Origin: Calonectria ilicicola
Taxonomy: Eukaryota; Ascomycota; Sordariomycetes; Hypocreales; Nectriaceae
NCBI GenBank assembly: GCA_020809705.1
Contig: CP085835.1
Span: 1,302,001-1,366,000 of the forward strand
Direction of reading: 5' to 3'
Length of the DNA: 64,000 nt
Both the position numbers and the translations under genes were made by a program. Of this stretch, positions 1 through 11,134 are shown piece by piece; within the stretch, counting starts at the first letter, position 1; every line of letters begins with the position of its first letter. The notes beneath the pieces are model-generated. The model ran no database searches. It was given only the letters and a program-made list of their open reading frames with translations, and had not been told where the DNA came from.

Positions 1-696
1 AGCCGTAGAGATCCTTATCCTCATCCATGAACCCAAAGGATTCACCAAAGGCAATCTTAGAGATAATGTCAAGTGTCATGAATTGAACCTTGCGCGCAAA
101 GTCAACGGGCCTATATTCCGTTTCGGAAGACACATACTTGTCCTCGATGAGACGGATAAAGCGCTGGATTCCACTGTCAATGGATTCGTGCAGACCGTTG
201 ACGTCTTTCCCACTGTACCCAGGAGCAAGCTTGGAACGCAGGGCAGAATGGGCGTCGCCTCCACGCATTGATAAAGTACAGTCTCGAGGGGGATCTAGTC
301 GAAAGCCTTTGTACCAAGGAGCACGGTCAAACTGGGAGCGAACTCCCCACATACGGCGGACTTCGTGCGGACAACCGCAGACTACATAGTTTGGAGCGAT
401 ACGGGCAATTGGGCCTGGATGGCATTAGCGAGCGCAGCGCCATGTCATTTCTCGACGTAGTTACCATACTGCTTGGACACCTCGCCCAAGTCCTCAAAGA
501 GGTTGCCCTGCCATGTTTTGCGGATGAGCCACCAGTCGGACCAGGCGGCCAACTGGGGACCCTTGATGTGCCGCAAACGATACCAGGCGGCTGCGCGGGA
601 GAATGCGCTGTGCCCAATGAGCAGACAGATGATCAACGCCCACACGCTGGGTTGGCGAATAATCTCAAACAATTGGATATTGGACGGCATCTCCAT
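1..696 (-). CDS. Cytochrome P450, 5' part (truncated by window edge)
   Basis: N-terminal part of a microsomal fungal cytochrome P450, a heme monooxygenase anchored in the ER. Exon 1 is 696-465, an intron spans 464-415 (GTAACT...CCAG) and exon 2 runs from 414 off the left edge. Translation gives a hydrophobic anchor (about residues 8-30), the proline-rich hinge IKGPQLAAW, then QYGPIARIAPN, a WYKGFR segment and the helix-C/D region ending in IAFGESFGFMDED. That order is typical of pisatin-demethylase/benzoate-hydroxylase-like fungal P450s. The I-helix, ExxR and heme-binding Cys lie outside the window, so activity cannot be judged. The start ATG at 696 is the only Met before the anchor. It is divergent from the methyltransferase at 1211, about 510 bp away, which hints at a small-molecule pathway. 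The substrate is unknown. The family call is firm. Confidence 0.88.
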
Positions 697-1210
697 GGTG
701 TTGTTACAATCGGTCGGGCTGCATGTCTCGAAGATGACAAAACACAGTTGGCCATTGGAGAATCCACGGATCGGGCCGGGGTTGTGGGGAGCTTCATTAG
801 TCCGGTTCCGCTGTTATCCCCGCCTCGCATGCTTGTTCGTCCTGTCACACCAACGTGTTGGTTGCAATCACCGCCTCTCCTCATTCATCGTCGCGTTGTC
901 GCGTGATGCACACTTGACAACTTTGCCTCGCTGCCATGTGTCCCCAAACCGACCATCGTCCCGACGCTCCTGGCCAAGAGACGTCACCAGATCCCGTCGG
1001 TGATGCGGGGGAAGATCCTTTGGTGATTGATGCTCTCACGCTATTCTCGCTTGCTCTATCTTCTACTAACGGGCCATAATTAGCTTGCCGAGGATGACCG
1101 CTCCTCTGTCGCCGATTCGGCTGTCGAAATTGTACTTTTCCCTCCTCACTCCACTTACTAGCACACTCTGCATTTCACCCCCACAATATTAGCCTGACAT
1201 GCATTGACAC
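697..1210. other. Divergent intergenic region, P450 / methyltransferase
   Basis: About 510 bp between two outward-facing starts, so it probably holds both promoters. I see no third gene and no clear operator. Any open frames here overlap the P450 exon and are out of its frame. Confidence 0.5.
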
Positions 1211-2515
1211 ATGTCATCGCAGCTAGATGACCAGTTATCTTCCGAGTCACTTCGATCAAGCATATTCAGATACCAGTTAGAAAATGGGCGCAAATACCAT
1301 TCTCTCAGCGAAGGAAGTGTGTTAAATCTGACCCCGATTAAAATTTGTACAGCCTGCTAATAACTCCACTGCTAGAATACATTTTGCCAAATGACGATGT
1401 GAGTTTTTTGTCATCATTTTTTCCCCGCCTGCTTGCCCTATATGCATCTAATGTCTGCATATTAATAGGATGAAAACGATCGACTTGGTATGGCCCATCC
1501 CCGTCCACGCCATGGACGGAAATGACCCAATTAACATTCACCAGACATCCAGAACCATCATTTCGTCCTCACCTTTGATGGCCGTCAATGTTTCGCTCCG
1601 GGTGCCGAGACAGCCAAGCGGGTCCTTGACGTCGGAACCGGCACCGGCATTTGGGCAATAGAATTTGGTGAGAAGACATCGATGTGTATTGGAAATTATT
1701 GACGACATCCTAACATCTGGGCACTTCAGCCGACGACCATCCGCAAGCACAGGTTTGTTCTGATTTCAGCCTCGAAATATAGCCAGCTAAGTGTGGTTTA
1801 GGTCATTGGTGTTGATCTCAGCCCAATCCAGCCCAATTTGTATGCCCCGAGAACTTGTGTTTCAATGGCATATCCCACTTACATTCCCACAGTGTGCCTC
1901 TGAATTGCCAATTTGAAATCGATGACGTGGAGAAAGAGTGGACTTGGAATCAGCCTTTCGACTACATCTTCAGCCGCATGATGGTTGGCAGTTTTGCCAA
2001 CTGGGATAATTATATTAAACAAGCTTATGAGTAGATGCCGATTACCCTTAAAACGGTATTGTGAACTTTGTTCTAACCAATAAACGCTTAGCCACCTTGA
2101 GCCTGGCGGTTGGATTGAAATGGTCGACTGCCTGTTCCCTATTGAGTCCGACGACGGCACCCTCAAAGAGGACCAGGAAATTATGAAATGGATCAATCTA
2201 CTTATCGAAGCAAGCACTAAATTAGGCCGTCCATTGACAGAGGCAAAACATCACAAGGAGCGGCTGCAAGATGCGGGGTTTGAAAATGTGGTCCAGAAAA
2301 CCTTCAAGTGGCCGACGAACACATGGCCATTGGATAAGAAGCACAAAGAGGTAGGGATGTGGACTCTAGCCAATATCGGCGGTGGTCTTGAAGGCTTAAG
2401 CCTAGCATTGATGACTAGAGGTCTAGGATGGACCCAAGAAGAAGTACTGGCTTTCCTTGTGCAAGTCCGAAAGGACTTGCATGACAGACGCATTCATGCA
2501 TATTGGCCAATGTGA
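1211..2515 (+). CDS. LaeA-like SAM-dependent methyltransferase, eight exons
   Basis: Class I SAM methyltransferase of the fungal LaeA-like (methyltransf_23) group, 297 residues after splicing. Exons are 1211-1316, 1376-1398, 1469-1487, 1545-1667, 1730-1752, 1802-1839, 1893-2030 and 2092-2515; lengths sum to 894 nt. Translation reads YHSLSEGKYILPND, then FDGRQCFAP, motif I VLDVGTGTGIWAIEFAD, motif II VIGVDLSPIQPNF, DYIFSRMMVGSF and the motif GGWIEMVDC, ending in AYWPM. All expected family landmarks are present and in order, so the gene looks intact despite three very small exons (19, 23 and 23 nt). Family members methylate metabolites or act in secondary-metabolism control; the substrate here cannot be read from sequence. 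It is divergent from the P450 at the left edge. Confidence 0.88.
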
Positions 2516-2851
2516 GCTTATGCAAATCTAAATCTGCAGGCTATCCAACTAATGATTCCTAGTATTGTTGTTTATGGACAGAAGCCTCAGGCTTAAATTA
2601 TACGAGCTATATCATAAGATTAAGGTGAATTAATATTATACTTAGATTTTTAATATTGAGCCATTAAATCATATCCAAATCACCTATCATTCAAAATACA
2701 GTTCTAATAAATTATTTATAAGCACCAATGTTTGTACTTTACAATCATTCAGTACAAATGAATCACAGATAGACAAATATATGGATCACTGAGGCATGCG
2801 GAATAAGATATATATTTTCTCGGAGTTCCTTGACTGGTTGCTAAAGGGTTG
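2516..2851. other. AT-rich 3' intergenic region
   Basis: Between two convergent genes. The sequence is AT-rich with several possible poly(A) elements such as AATAAA-like runs. No gene or repeat is seen. Confidence 0.5.
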
Positions 2852-3421
2852 TCAACACGTGTCTGCCGCGAGGCATTCCATGCAGTACACTTGGTTGGCA
2901 TCCCAGCATGCATTGCAGTCCGCAACATGAAGACTGCAATACTCGGCTGAACCATATTCGGGCCCTCCGCTATCATCGCTAGCAGTACTGCTGTCGTCGC
3001 TAGAAGAACTACTTTTGTCGGAATGACCATAGCTGGCACCTTTTTTATGATGACGCCTTGATCCCAAACCAGCACCCAGACCAATAATAAACATTAGAGC
3101 TAGCAAAATGCTGGCAATCACGATGATTTTCTTTCTCAGACTCCAGCCATTGACTTTATTGAGTAGGCCACCAGAACGACCAGGGCCGTTAACCTGGCCA
3201 TTTTCTTGGTCCCGGTTGTAGTGCTCTTTGGGCGGAGGCACACCAGGCGCGGGAGGTGAGCTAGGATAATGTGTGTAGCCAGGCGCGCCGCTATTCGGCT
3301 CAACAGTTTGGTACATTTGTTGCGGCATCGCTGGAGGGCTGCTAGGCAAGTAACTCTGCTCTTGGTGATTCAGATATGCGGGTGGAAGGGTGGGGTAGAC
3401 TTGGTCCTTTGTTGTCTGCAT
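2852..3421 (-). CDS. Single-pass membrane protein with Cys-rich C-terminal tail, unknown function
   Basis: Intronless frame of 189 residues from the ATG at 3421. An in-frame upstream ATG at 3502 would add 27 residues but starts less plausibly. The order is a Pro/Tyr/Gln-rich N-terminal half (PPAYLNHQEQ, SSPPAPGVPPP), a basic stop (SLRKK), one hydrophobic span at about 96-118 (IIVIASILLALMFIIGLGAG), a Ser/Asp-rich stretch, and a tail with six cysteines in the last 30 residues (CSLH..CNACW..CMEC..C). This resembles many fungal PYxx-rich single-pass plasma-membrane proteins of unknown role. The tail would be extracellular if the basic flank stays in the cytosol (inference). I do not recognise a family. 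Confidence 0.65.
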   Translation of the reverse strand: MQTTKDQVYPTLPPAYLNHQEQSYLPSSPPAMPQQMYQTVEPNSGAPGYTHYPSSPPAPGVPPPKEHYNRDQENGQVNGPGRSGGLLNKVNGWSLRKKIIVIASILLALMFIIGLGAGLGSRRHHKKGASYGHSDKSSSSSDDSSTASDDSGGPEYGSAEYCSLHVADCNACWDANQVYCMECLAADTC

Positions 3422-5356
3422 GATTGAAATCAATTCACCAAAAATATCATATGTAATCATAAGTAGAAGAACGATGTGATGCAGGGAATGGCAGGCTCCC
3501 ACCTGCTACTTATAAAGCTACGCATCCGGGGCGGTACAACTTAATTGTTGTTGTTTTGACGATAGCGCGCCAAGCTGAAATGCAGTGCGCCTTGCCGTAT
3601 CTCGATCCCGTGGTCCAAAACCCGTGAGACGGAACTCACCGCTGGCTTGATGGTTGGCACCAAAATATTAGCTACACAGACTAAACTTTGAGAGAGACTA
3701 AGATGGGAAAAGTGCCTGCGCTGTCTCTCCGTTGTCGCTGCAGTCAGGTGAGCAACGCTTAAATTCAGTTTAAGGCTAAGCATAAAGGCGACATTGGAGG
3801 AGCTGGAGAGAAAGCATCGGCACTAATCAAGCAATCTGCCTTGGCGTAGACTTTATCCACTAAACACATGTGACTTGCACAAATCAAGCCTAAATTAGCA
3901 TCAGCACCCTTTAGCGTTCTTTCCTGGTGTATTTTTTGAAGGCTTTGGTCTATTCTATGTTCAAATTCTCTTTGGGAATCTTTTTTCGACCTTGGGAACT
4001 GTGTAATTAGCTCGATCTAGTAATGGAATTTTTATCCTAATGTATTTATTTGTCTACCCGACGGTCCTGAAAAAAGAATGCTTTTTTATACATGAAATTT
4101 ACGGGCCACGATGTTCTATTTTACGCCAATAAATGCTAATGTATGGATTTCTAACCGCCATACGTAGGACAGGACGATCTTCTCGCGACAGAATATCCAG
4201 GCAGTTATCACTTTGCCATATTCATAGTTGGGGAATACGCACTCACTAGCGTGATAGACCATGAAGAAAATATTCTAAATTCTCCATCTTTGTCGTGGCA
4301 GCAAGTGTCCGTATCGAATTGTATCTACAAACCTCTTCTTTCTTTCTGACACACACTAGCCTCGATCTCTCATCCACAGATGGGAGAAAGCGTAACAGAG
4401 GGCGATTAGAAGTAGTTCATGGAATACCGTAACATTCTAGACTTGGGTAAACAGTTCTTCCTAAGCGCATACGAAAGCTAACATATACTCTGTCTTCTAG
4501 GTTTGGAAAATGAACGTGTAACCAATGAGCTTTCTCTTTGAAGTGAAGCATAAGCTTAGGGCTTTGATGTCATTTGCACATCTCTGAATCTGTATAATAG
4601 TGGAGTATTCGTCTTTTACCAGTGGCGTTAGCGAATTAAATTCGATTCCGACTAGGCTGTTTGTCATTTCTTTTTCCTTCCTCAAGCCAAACTTTGGCAT
4701 CTACCAAACAAGTGGTTTCTGTGTCAGCAACCTAACCGCGCTATGCCTAAAGGGCCACTCTATCAGTGACTTCAGTCATTGGGTTAAACCCTCCAGTGTT
4801 AGTGCAAGAAACTATTACATAAGATTGGGTCTTGACTGAAACTGCAACCAATTTGGTACTAGTTAGTGGAGAACAACATGACAGGCTAAATACCTACACT
4901 GTCAGAGGCATAACCTGGATGAGGTAGTGCTGCAGGATGAACTTAGCCGCAGGGGTTGACTGAAATTGCAACCTGATTTAGATTAGCCCCTTCGCAAGTA
5001 TCCACCGATTTTACAACTATGGTCGAAATACGGTATCTCGGCATGATTCATTGTGCTTGACAACAATGATGACTGAATTGCGTCGGATCACGTGCAAAAG
5101 GGAGACTGGGATGTGAGAGTTAGGACACCTAGCAAGGGTCATAAAACAGAGATATATAAGGCGCCCTCTCTCTCGCCAAAACAATCAGGTAGCCAGATCA
5201 GAGATCCAGACATCATTCAAACACATATATAAGCTCATACTTGACATTTTAGCATTCGTTGTTCCCCCTTCACAAAGTCCACGTGCTGCCTAGCATTATT
5301 CGCATAAACCTGCATACTCTTGTCGACTATAACGCCAACACAATCTTCGCATTGCC
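3422..5356. other. Long intergenic region with a short direct repeat
   Basis: About 1.9 kb with no convincing gene; open frames such as 3541-3783 and 4600-4839 lack domains and codon structure. Two copies of TTGACTGAAAYTGCAACC lie at about 4832 and 4958, differing by a C/T transition. A TATA-like element for the next gene lies at 5153. Confidence 0.5.
5153..5160 (+). promoter_or_regulatory. TATA-like element of the deaminase gene
   Basis: TATATAAG about 200 bp before the ATG at 5357, followed by a CT-rich tract (CCCTCTCTCTCGCC) of the kind found near fungal transcription starts. Position and sequence fit a core promoter. Not proven. Confidence 0.4.
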
Positions 5357-6550
5357 ATGGAGAAAGCCATCCCCTTCGAAGAACGCCTAGCCCTCCGCCA
5401 AGAGCTGCTGGATTCGAATGACAAGTTCGTGCTAGAGCTTCCCAAGGTAGAATTGCATGTCCATATCGAAGGCACATTGACTCCCGCATTGAGATGGAAG
5501 CTTGCCAAAAGAAACGGCCAGACCCTGAAGCTTGAGCGAACTGGAACCGTGTACACTAGCTTGGAGCAGCTAACGGAGTCTTATAATATCATCCAACCTC
5601 GTCCTGGCCATCGCATTGATAACGCCGAAGAGAGCTTCACCTTCTTTGAGGCTTACTATGGTGGCTTTGAAGTGCTGGTTACCGAACAAGACTTTTTCGA
5701 CCTGGCCATGCACTACTTTGAGCGTGTTGCCTCCATGAATGTTCGGTACTGCGAGCCTTTCTTCGACCCTCAGGGCCACACACGCCGTGGCGTCTCTTGG
5801 GACAGTATGATGGGCGGGTTTCGCGCGGCTCAGAAGGAAGCAGAGAAGACTCTAGGCGTACGTGCATGGTATCGCATCAGTTTGGATATACGCTAACTCC
5901 AAGAACAGGTCAAATCCAATTGGATCATGTGCTTTTTGCGTGATTTGTCTCCAGAATCTGCCATGGAACACTATCAAGCCGTCCTACCTTATCGAGACAT
6001 GGTCGTTGGTATCGGTCTCGATTCCAACGAAGACAACCGTCCACCTTCTCTATTCGCAGAGGTTTTCGCCTTGGCTCGAGAGGCAGGCTTCCGCATCACA
6101 GCACACTGCGATGTAGGCCAAAAGGACACGCATGAGCACATTCGGCAGGTCGCATCAGTACTGGGTGGTTCTGGGGCCCATCGCATAGATCATGGCCTAA
6201 ATGCTGCTCAGAGCCCAGAGCTTGTGCAGCTTATAAGGAAGAACAACACTGGCATGACGTTAACCCCCTGGGGATATCTCCGCCATGAACCCGCCGACGA
6301 GATTTTCCCCAGAATCCGTACTTTGTATGACGCCGGTATCCAAATCGCGATTGCCAGTGACGACCCGGCGTACATGGAAGACACCTGGATTCTCCACAAC
6401 ATGCTTCTCGTCAAGAAAATGTGCGGCTTCAGTGATCAGGACATGGTTTTTTTAACCCAAAATGCTGTTGATATGTGCTGGGCGCCCGAAGCGGTGCGCA
6501 AGGGGATCAGGGATGAGATAGAAACAGTAGTTGAGAAGTACTTGAAATAA
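5357..6550 (+). CDS. Adenosine/adenine deaminase-family metallohydrolase (variant active site)
   Basis: Amidohydrolase of the adenosine deaminase family (PF00962 type), 380 residues. Exons are 5357-5857 and 5909-6550 around a 51-nt phase-0 intron. The first metal motif is HVHIEGT (His34, His36), followed by a TIM-barrel body, AHCDVGQ, GAHRIDHGL and SDDPAYM near the C-terminus. RIDHG and SDDPAY resemble the adenine-deaminase branch. Two signatures differ from classical enzymes: HAGE, with its catalytic Glu, is replaced by HCDV, and the usual CPLSN segment reads TPWGYL. The protein may therefore belong to a divergent purine- or pterin-deaminase subgroup, or use another residue as proton donor (inference). 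It probably acts in the cytosol, as no signal peptide is visible. It is convergent with the Zn2Cys6 gene that ends 255 bp downstream. Confidence 0.85.
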
Positions 6551-6804
6551 ACGCGTCGGCTGGAGGGCCTTGCAACTTATTCGTGTATGTGCTCAGGTGC
6601 TAAGCATAACCCAGAGATCGCCATAAATATCATTTTCACAAAATGGGCTAGGAGAAGCCCCAATAAGAGAATGTCCCAGAATGTTGCAGTTGACTCCCCT
6701 TTCCCTACAGCTCGGTTTGTGACGGCTTGTGAAATAAACACAGCGCCCATAGGGTTTACGGGATTCTCTTTATGGTCCTGTGTAAATCTCTAGCTAGAAA
6801 TCGA

Positions 6805-8389
6805 CTATCCTAACATTATTGTACGACCAAATGTGCTGAGAGGGTTGGGCAGCTGAGAATGGCCGCCCCAAATGGACTCTAGCGTCTCCAGTGCATTGCT
6901 GAAATGGCGGCATCCGACGTTCCCAAGAGCATGCTCCAACCTCCTCCTTATCCACGTTCTCTCCTCCAATTGTCCACGGCTTAGGACCACCCCAATCTGG
7001 AAGATAGGCCATAGCAAGGAGTAATTCCAGGAAGTGCCTGGTGGTATGAGCTCAGCGTGATATAGGACCAGGTCCGTCAGAGTTGCTGTATCAGCCAAGG
7101 GATTGACAAAAGGGAAAAGGCGACCGAGATATGCCATGATCCCAAGTCGCCACACTTCAATCATATGTTTGCGCGGGCCAGAACAGTTTTGAAAGAATTC
7201 CCATTTGTCCAGGCGGTCCATTATGCAGGTGGCCTGCTCCAGTTCCTCGTCGCTTGGGTTGACTGCATCGAGCTGTGTCTTGTATAGCACAGTAATATCC
7301 ACAATCATCTCGCATAGATCGATAGGGCATGGGAAAACGTCATAACTCCATTCCCTGTTACCATCACCCGGGAAGCGCCCGAGCGCCGCCTTCAGTTCCT
7401 CGTCCGTAAAGTTCGGGACCCGTGTTGAGGTCGTCGAGCTGAGTATGTCGAGCCTAAGGGCCGGTTCTACTTAGAAATAAATAATTGCCAAGGATATTTT
7501 ACCTACTCACCACATAAGCCGCTGTTCAAAGTAGTATCTATTCGCTGCGTGGTCAATATGACGGGCGCGGACGATAGCAACTGCAGCTTTTAGGTGCGTC
7601 TCAAACTCGATGCAATCCCCGGAACACATCTGCGCTAGTTAGCTAACCGCCCCAGTAATAACTTTCCACGATTACAATTTACGTCAAGCTGCGCCAGCAT
7701 CAGGATGCTGGCTAATGTTGTTTGGTTTGCTGCCAGCCCAGGATCTTTGAGTCTCTCCCGCAGTAAATGTGTGGCCCGAACGCGCAGGTACAAACTCTTC
7801 TGCTCGAGCGCCTTGTCCGAAGTTCGGGCAGCAATATGGCACGATGCGGATGCGGCGATGGCATAGCGTATCGGGGGCACGCTGTCTACCAGCGGAAGCA
7901 CATACTGAAACATTGGGTTCTGGCCGGGCCCATTTCCAAGATAGAATATATTGCTGAGATCCTCGATGTCTACACAGACTTTGAAGTTAGTGGTGGCAAT
8001 TCTGAGCTCAAGCCGGGGAAAGTCTTACAGTGCTTGATCAATCCCTCTAAATCATCATCCTCGGTAGAGCCTAGAGCATCTTGAGGTGAGTAGTTACAAT
8101 GCGCAAGATGGCGGGTGACAAGTCTGCTTTCAACAGGCCGTCTCGAAAGGCTTTTAGATGTGTTGCAGTTGAGGTCAATTGAACTTTCTGATGACGGACT
8201 GTCGCTCACCGGAATGGATTTTCCAGCAAGCTTCCCTCGTGCTGCTACTCCTGGCCATCGTGTGACATATCCTTCGCAGGCTACTCCTCGGCGCTGACAG
8301 CTCAAACACGTTGGAAGAGTGCGGTCGCACTTTCGGCCTCTCCGGCGGCATCCCTTGCAGGCAGTGCCGTGAAATGCTCCATGACTCAT
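6805..8389 (-). CDS. Zn2Cys6 transcription factor
   Basis: Fungal binuclear-zinc-cluster regulator, 471 residues. Exons are 8389-8029, 7969-7683, 7629-7511 and 7453-6805; lengths sum to 1416 nt, and all three introns (53-59 nt) have GT-AG ends. The N-terminus holds the six-cysteine motif C-x2-C-x6-C-x6-C-x2-C-x6-C at about residues 9-37 (TACKGCRRRGRKC...CLSCQRRGVAC). It is followed by a Ser-rich linker and then an alpha-helical region of the Fungal_trans_2 kind (FQYVLPLVDSVPPIRYAIAA, ASILMLAQLD). I chose ATG 8389, just before the zinc cluster; another in-frame ATG lies at 8443. Such proteins bind CGG-type sites in the nucleus. The nearest possible target is the convergent deaminase gene, but nothing shows it. 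Confidence 0.88.
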
Positions 8390-9233
8390 GCTCGTCAGAC
8401 CCGCTGGCCAGGTCGCGTGGAGCGAGGTGTTCCGACAGTGCAAAGGTACAGATTGACAATCCCGGGCTATGAAGTTTTGACGTCAGACGTTGTCGACAGC
8501 CATACCCCATGAGGACGTTTGGTTAGGGCGTGAGCCACAATTCAAGCCACCGACACACCTCGGGTACTAGCCACAGAACAGAACGGAACAGAAACCGACA
8601 GGGATGAGGACGACCTCAAAGGTTGAATAGTGGCAGATAGCTGTGGAAAATACATAAATAAGAAATCGCATAAAGAAATCACCATGTCACTATGATCTAG
8701 GTATGCTTAGACTGAAATCATTACATACCGCCCACAGGAGTCATCTTACTCATCCGAGGGGTTTACAGAAGAGTTGCGACAGACAGCACAGAGAATACGA
8801 TTACTTTGGCGGCTGCCTTCGAGTAAGGAGCTGTAACAGCTGTGCTAGACTGCTATACTCTAGGGTGAAATATTACTGAGTAATCGCTATTATAATTCTG
8901 CTTAGTCATAACAGTTTTCTACACGACAAGGGTTAGTCTGCGATTAGAATAGAAGCGCAGTTACGTAGGGGTGTCAAAGACATCGTGCGACGATGATGCG
9001 AAGCAAAACGTGTAAGAGTGAACAGGCTGTTTACTATACACAGAAGACGTTGGATTGTCAATTGTAGTAGAGAGAGAAGGACGAAATATGAGAAAATTGC
9101 ATATAAAAGAACAACACCTCGCTCCATTATTCCCTAATTATACCCTGATTGTCCGACAAGGGTCTTGCGTCAAGGTACACATAAATTAAGCCCCATAATC
9201 CCCTTAACAGTCGCATGTATTCAGTGCACTGTC
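8390..9233. other. Intergenic, no gene seen
   Basis: About 840 bp upstream of the zinc-cluster gene and downstream of the secreted Cys-rich gene. Short frames only, none with recognisable content. Confidence 0.5.
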
Positions 9234-9758
9234 CTACTCACATTGAGCGGCGACAGGAGGAAATGCGTTAATAAGGCTGGCTTTGCATTTGCCGGATTCA
9301 CAATTGCTGTCAAAAAGACAGGCCTCTCCATAGCCCTGCTTGATCCTAGGGAGGCAACCCCCTTCTCGGCAGATGAGTTTTTGTCCATCTGGTCCTGACC
9401 CTGGTCCTATGCCAAAATGCGAAAGTACACCAATGGGTCCCTGTGGTGGCTCGCACCGCCCATCTGGGCAGACTGCGCATTCCCAACTGGCTCCGCAGAC
9501 TGCGCCTAGTTGATTTCCATCAAAGCGTTGGCATGTCGCGTCATCACTCAGACGATTTCTGACGCCATTACCAACATAGCGCTTGCAAACCAAGCCTAGA
9601 TTGCAATCGCTCGTCGATTCGCAGTCTGCGAACTCGGTACCTTTCGCACGTTGTATGCACCCACTGCCGATGCATTTTGTCTTCCTCGCTACCAAAGCTG
9701 AGGCTGGCTCGCAGAGAAGGCTTGATGCCAACCAGACTAGAAGGGTTGTTGGCTTCAT
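9234..9758 (-). CDS. Small secreted cysteine-rich protein
   Basis: Intronless 174-residue protein with a clear signal peptide (MKPTTLLVWLASSLLCEPASA, likely cleaved near residue 21-22) and about 18 cysteines in the mature part. The Cys pattern comes in three or four clusters, for example CIGSGC, CESTSDCNLGLVC, CGASWECAVC and CLFDSNCESGKC. The last resembles Dickkopf/EB-like xC-x5-C-x3-GxC modules, which are common in fungal secretomes. There is no catalytic motif. The protein is probably extracellular and disulfide-stabilised. A role as effector or cell-surface protein is inference from size and Cys content only. Confidence 0.75.
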   Translation of the reverse strand: MKPTTLLVWLASSLLCEPASALVARKTKCIGSGCIQRAKGTEFADCESTSDCNLGLVCKRYVGNGVRNRLSDDATCQRFDGNQLGAVCGASWECAVCPDGRCEPPQGPIGVLSHFGIGPGSGPDGQKLICREGGCLPRIKQGYGEACLFDSNCESGKCKASLINAFPPVAAQCE

Positions 9759-11134
9759 TATGGTGGGAGTAAATATAAAGGTCTCGCAAATGAAATAAAG
9801 TGGTGAATTGTGTGGTTGTGTTGCAGTGAGGTTTGAGGATTCAAAAGTGTCTATGCGCAGGTTGATTCACGCTTTAAATACCCCATCTTCATGGAAGGCA
9901 TACAATGGAACAAGCCGGTTTAAGACACAATAGATGACTCATAACCCGGATAGTCTTGGGGAAAAATTATAAGTTAATGCAAGACCTAAGTCGATATTGG
10001 CAAAGCGTGCCTTTACATGAGCTAGAACTGCAAATTCATGACAAACGTACCAATCAGCTAACCACACATGGTTTGTGATTTACAAAACATACACGGCTTA
10101 GGACGGCTACAGTTTGCTAAAACACGGCTGGCATGAGACATGGCTTGGGATCTACAAAGCCTACACGGCTCAGACGGGCCACAGCTTGCTAGGACACAAC
10201 TAACGTGAGACACGGCCCGGGATCTGCAAAGGTAAGCGACAAATGCTATCAATTAGATAGCATGGATCTTTGGTAGCCTATCGCTCGTCATAAGCAAATG
10301 GAAAAAAAGAAATTCCCTCAGTGGTTTGCATAATTTTGCATATTAAAAAGATTCATTTGCGAAGAACGGCGGTTACCGCTCAAGGCATGCAGGGACGCAA
10401 TGCCAAGCGGCTTGGGATGCGAAATGCAATGTCGTATTTCTATGGCTTCTGAATCTGGTCGTTGCCTGCATGTATTAGGTTTGAACGCTGCCTTGAAGTC
10501 CCTAGCTCCTCGCATTCCTCCTGGTGTGACGAAATCGTGTCGACCTTGGAAGCCATGTTTCAAGAAGCTAATGTCGCAACAAAAGACTCACCATCGCATC
10601 GCATTTCTTAGGCGCTAGTTATATATTCATTTCCTAAATCAATATTGGCACTGAAAGAATAAAAATAGGATCCGTCATGTTTAGCAAGAGATTGGATGGG
10701 GGTATCCTGGCAATTCCCGTCTGATCTAGCCACAATGTTCAAGTTTGAAGTTTGGACAAGAAATGTGGATGATCTACCTCTGCATCCATACATAATTGTT
10801 TATTTTAGTTTATTATAAATTAAAAATAAATAAGACTTTTTAGATTTTATATTCAGGCCGAATTGACCATGGATGGGTTCTGGGTACCAAACGCGCTCCC
10901 CAGTTCGACCCCACCACCCCCCCCGAGGCACTAGCCACGGCTCGTTGCTTGTGAATCTTGCTTGTCCCAGCGATTGTCACTCATGAATGAATGCGCTAAC
11001 TCATCAGGGACATGGTGTGGGTTGCATGAATCGACATCCGCTTTGGGTCCATGTTGTAATGTTACAGTAACATATGCGCACCCAAGTTTCACTCCTCCCA
11101 TTCCTTCTATACTCTGAGAACTTCCCCAATGAGC
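9759..11134. other. Intergenic with degenerate tandem repeat
   Basis: Apart from the 72-bp repeat listed separately, I see no gene. The last 300 bp, before the 5S gene, are partly AT-rich. Confidence 0.5.
10066..10232. repeat. 72-bp degenerate tandem repeat (2.3 copies)
   Basis: Copies start at 10066, 10138 and 10210 (the last is partial), each opening ACAYGGYYYGKGATYTRCAAA. Most differences between copies are C/T or G/A transitions, the first copy being the most T/A-rich. Confidence 0.75.

Noticed and set aside
268..1003. Plus-strand frames of 176 and 212 codons
   Set aside because: They lie antisense to the P450 exons, whose protein motifs are clear, and have no recognisable content.
3541..3783. 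80-codon minus-strand frame
   Set aside because: No signal peptide, domain or suitable context; an Asn run at its end suggests chance.
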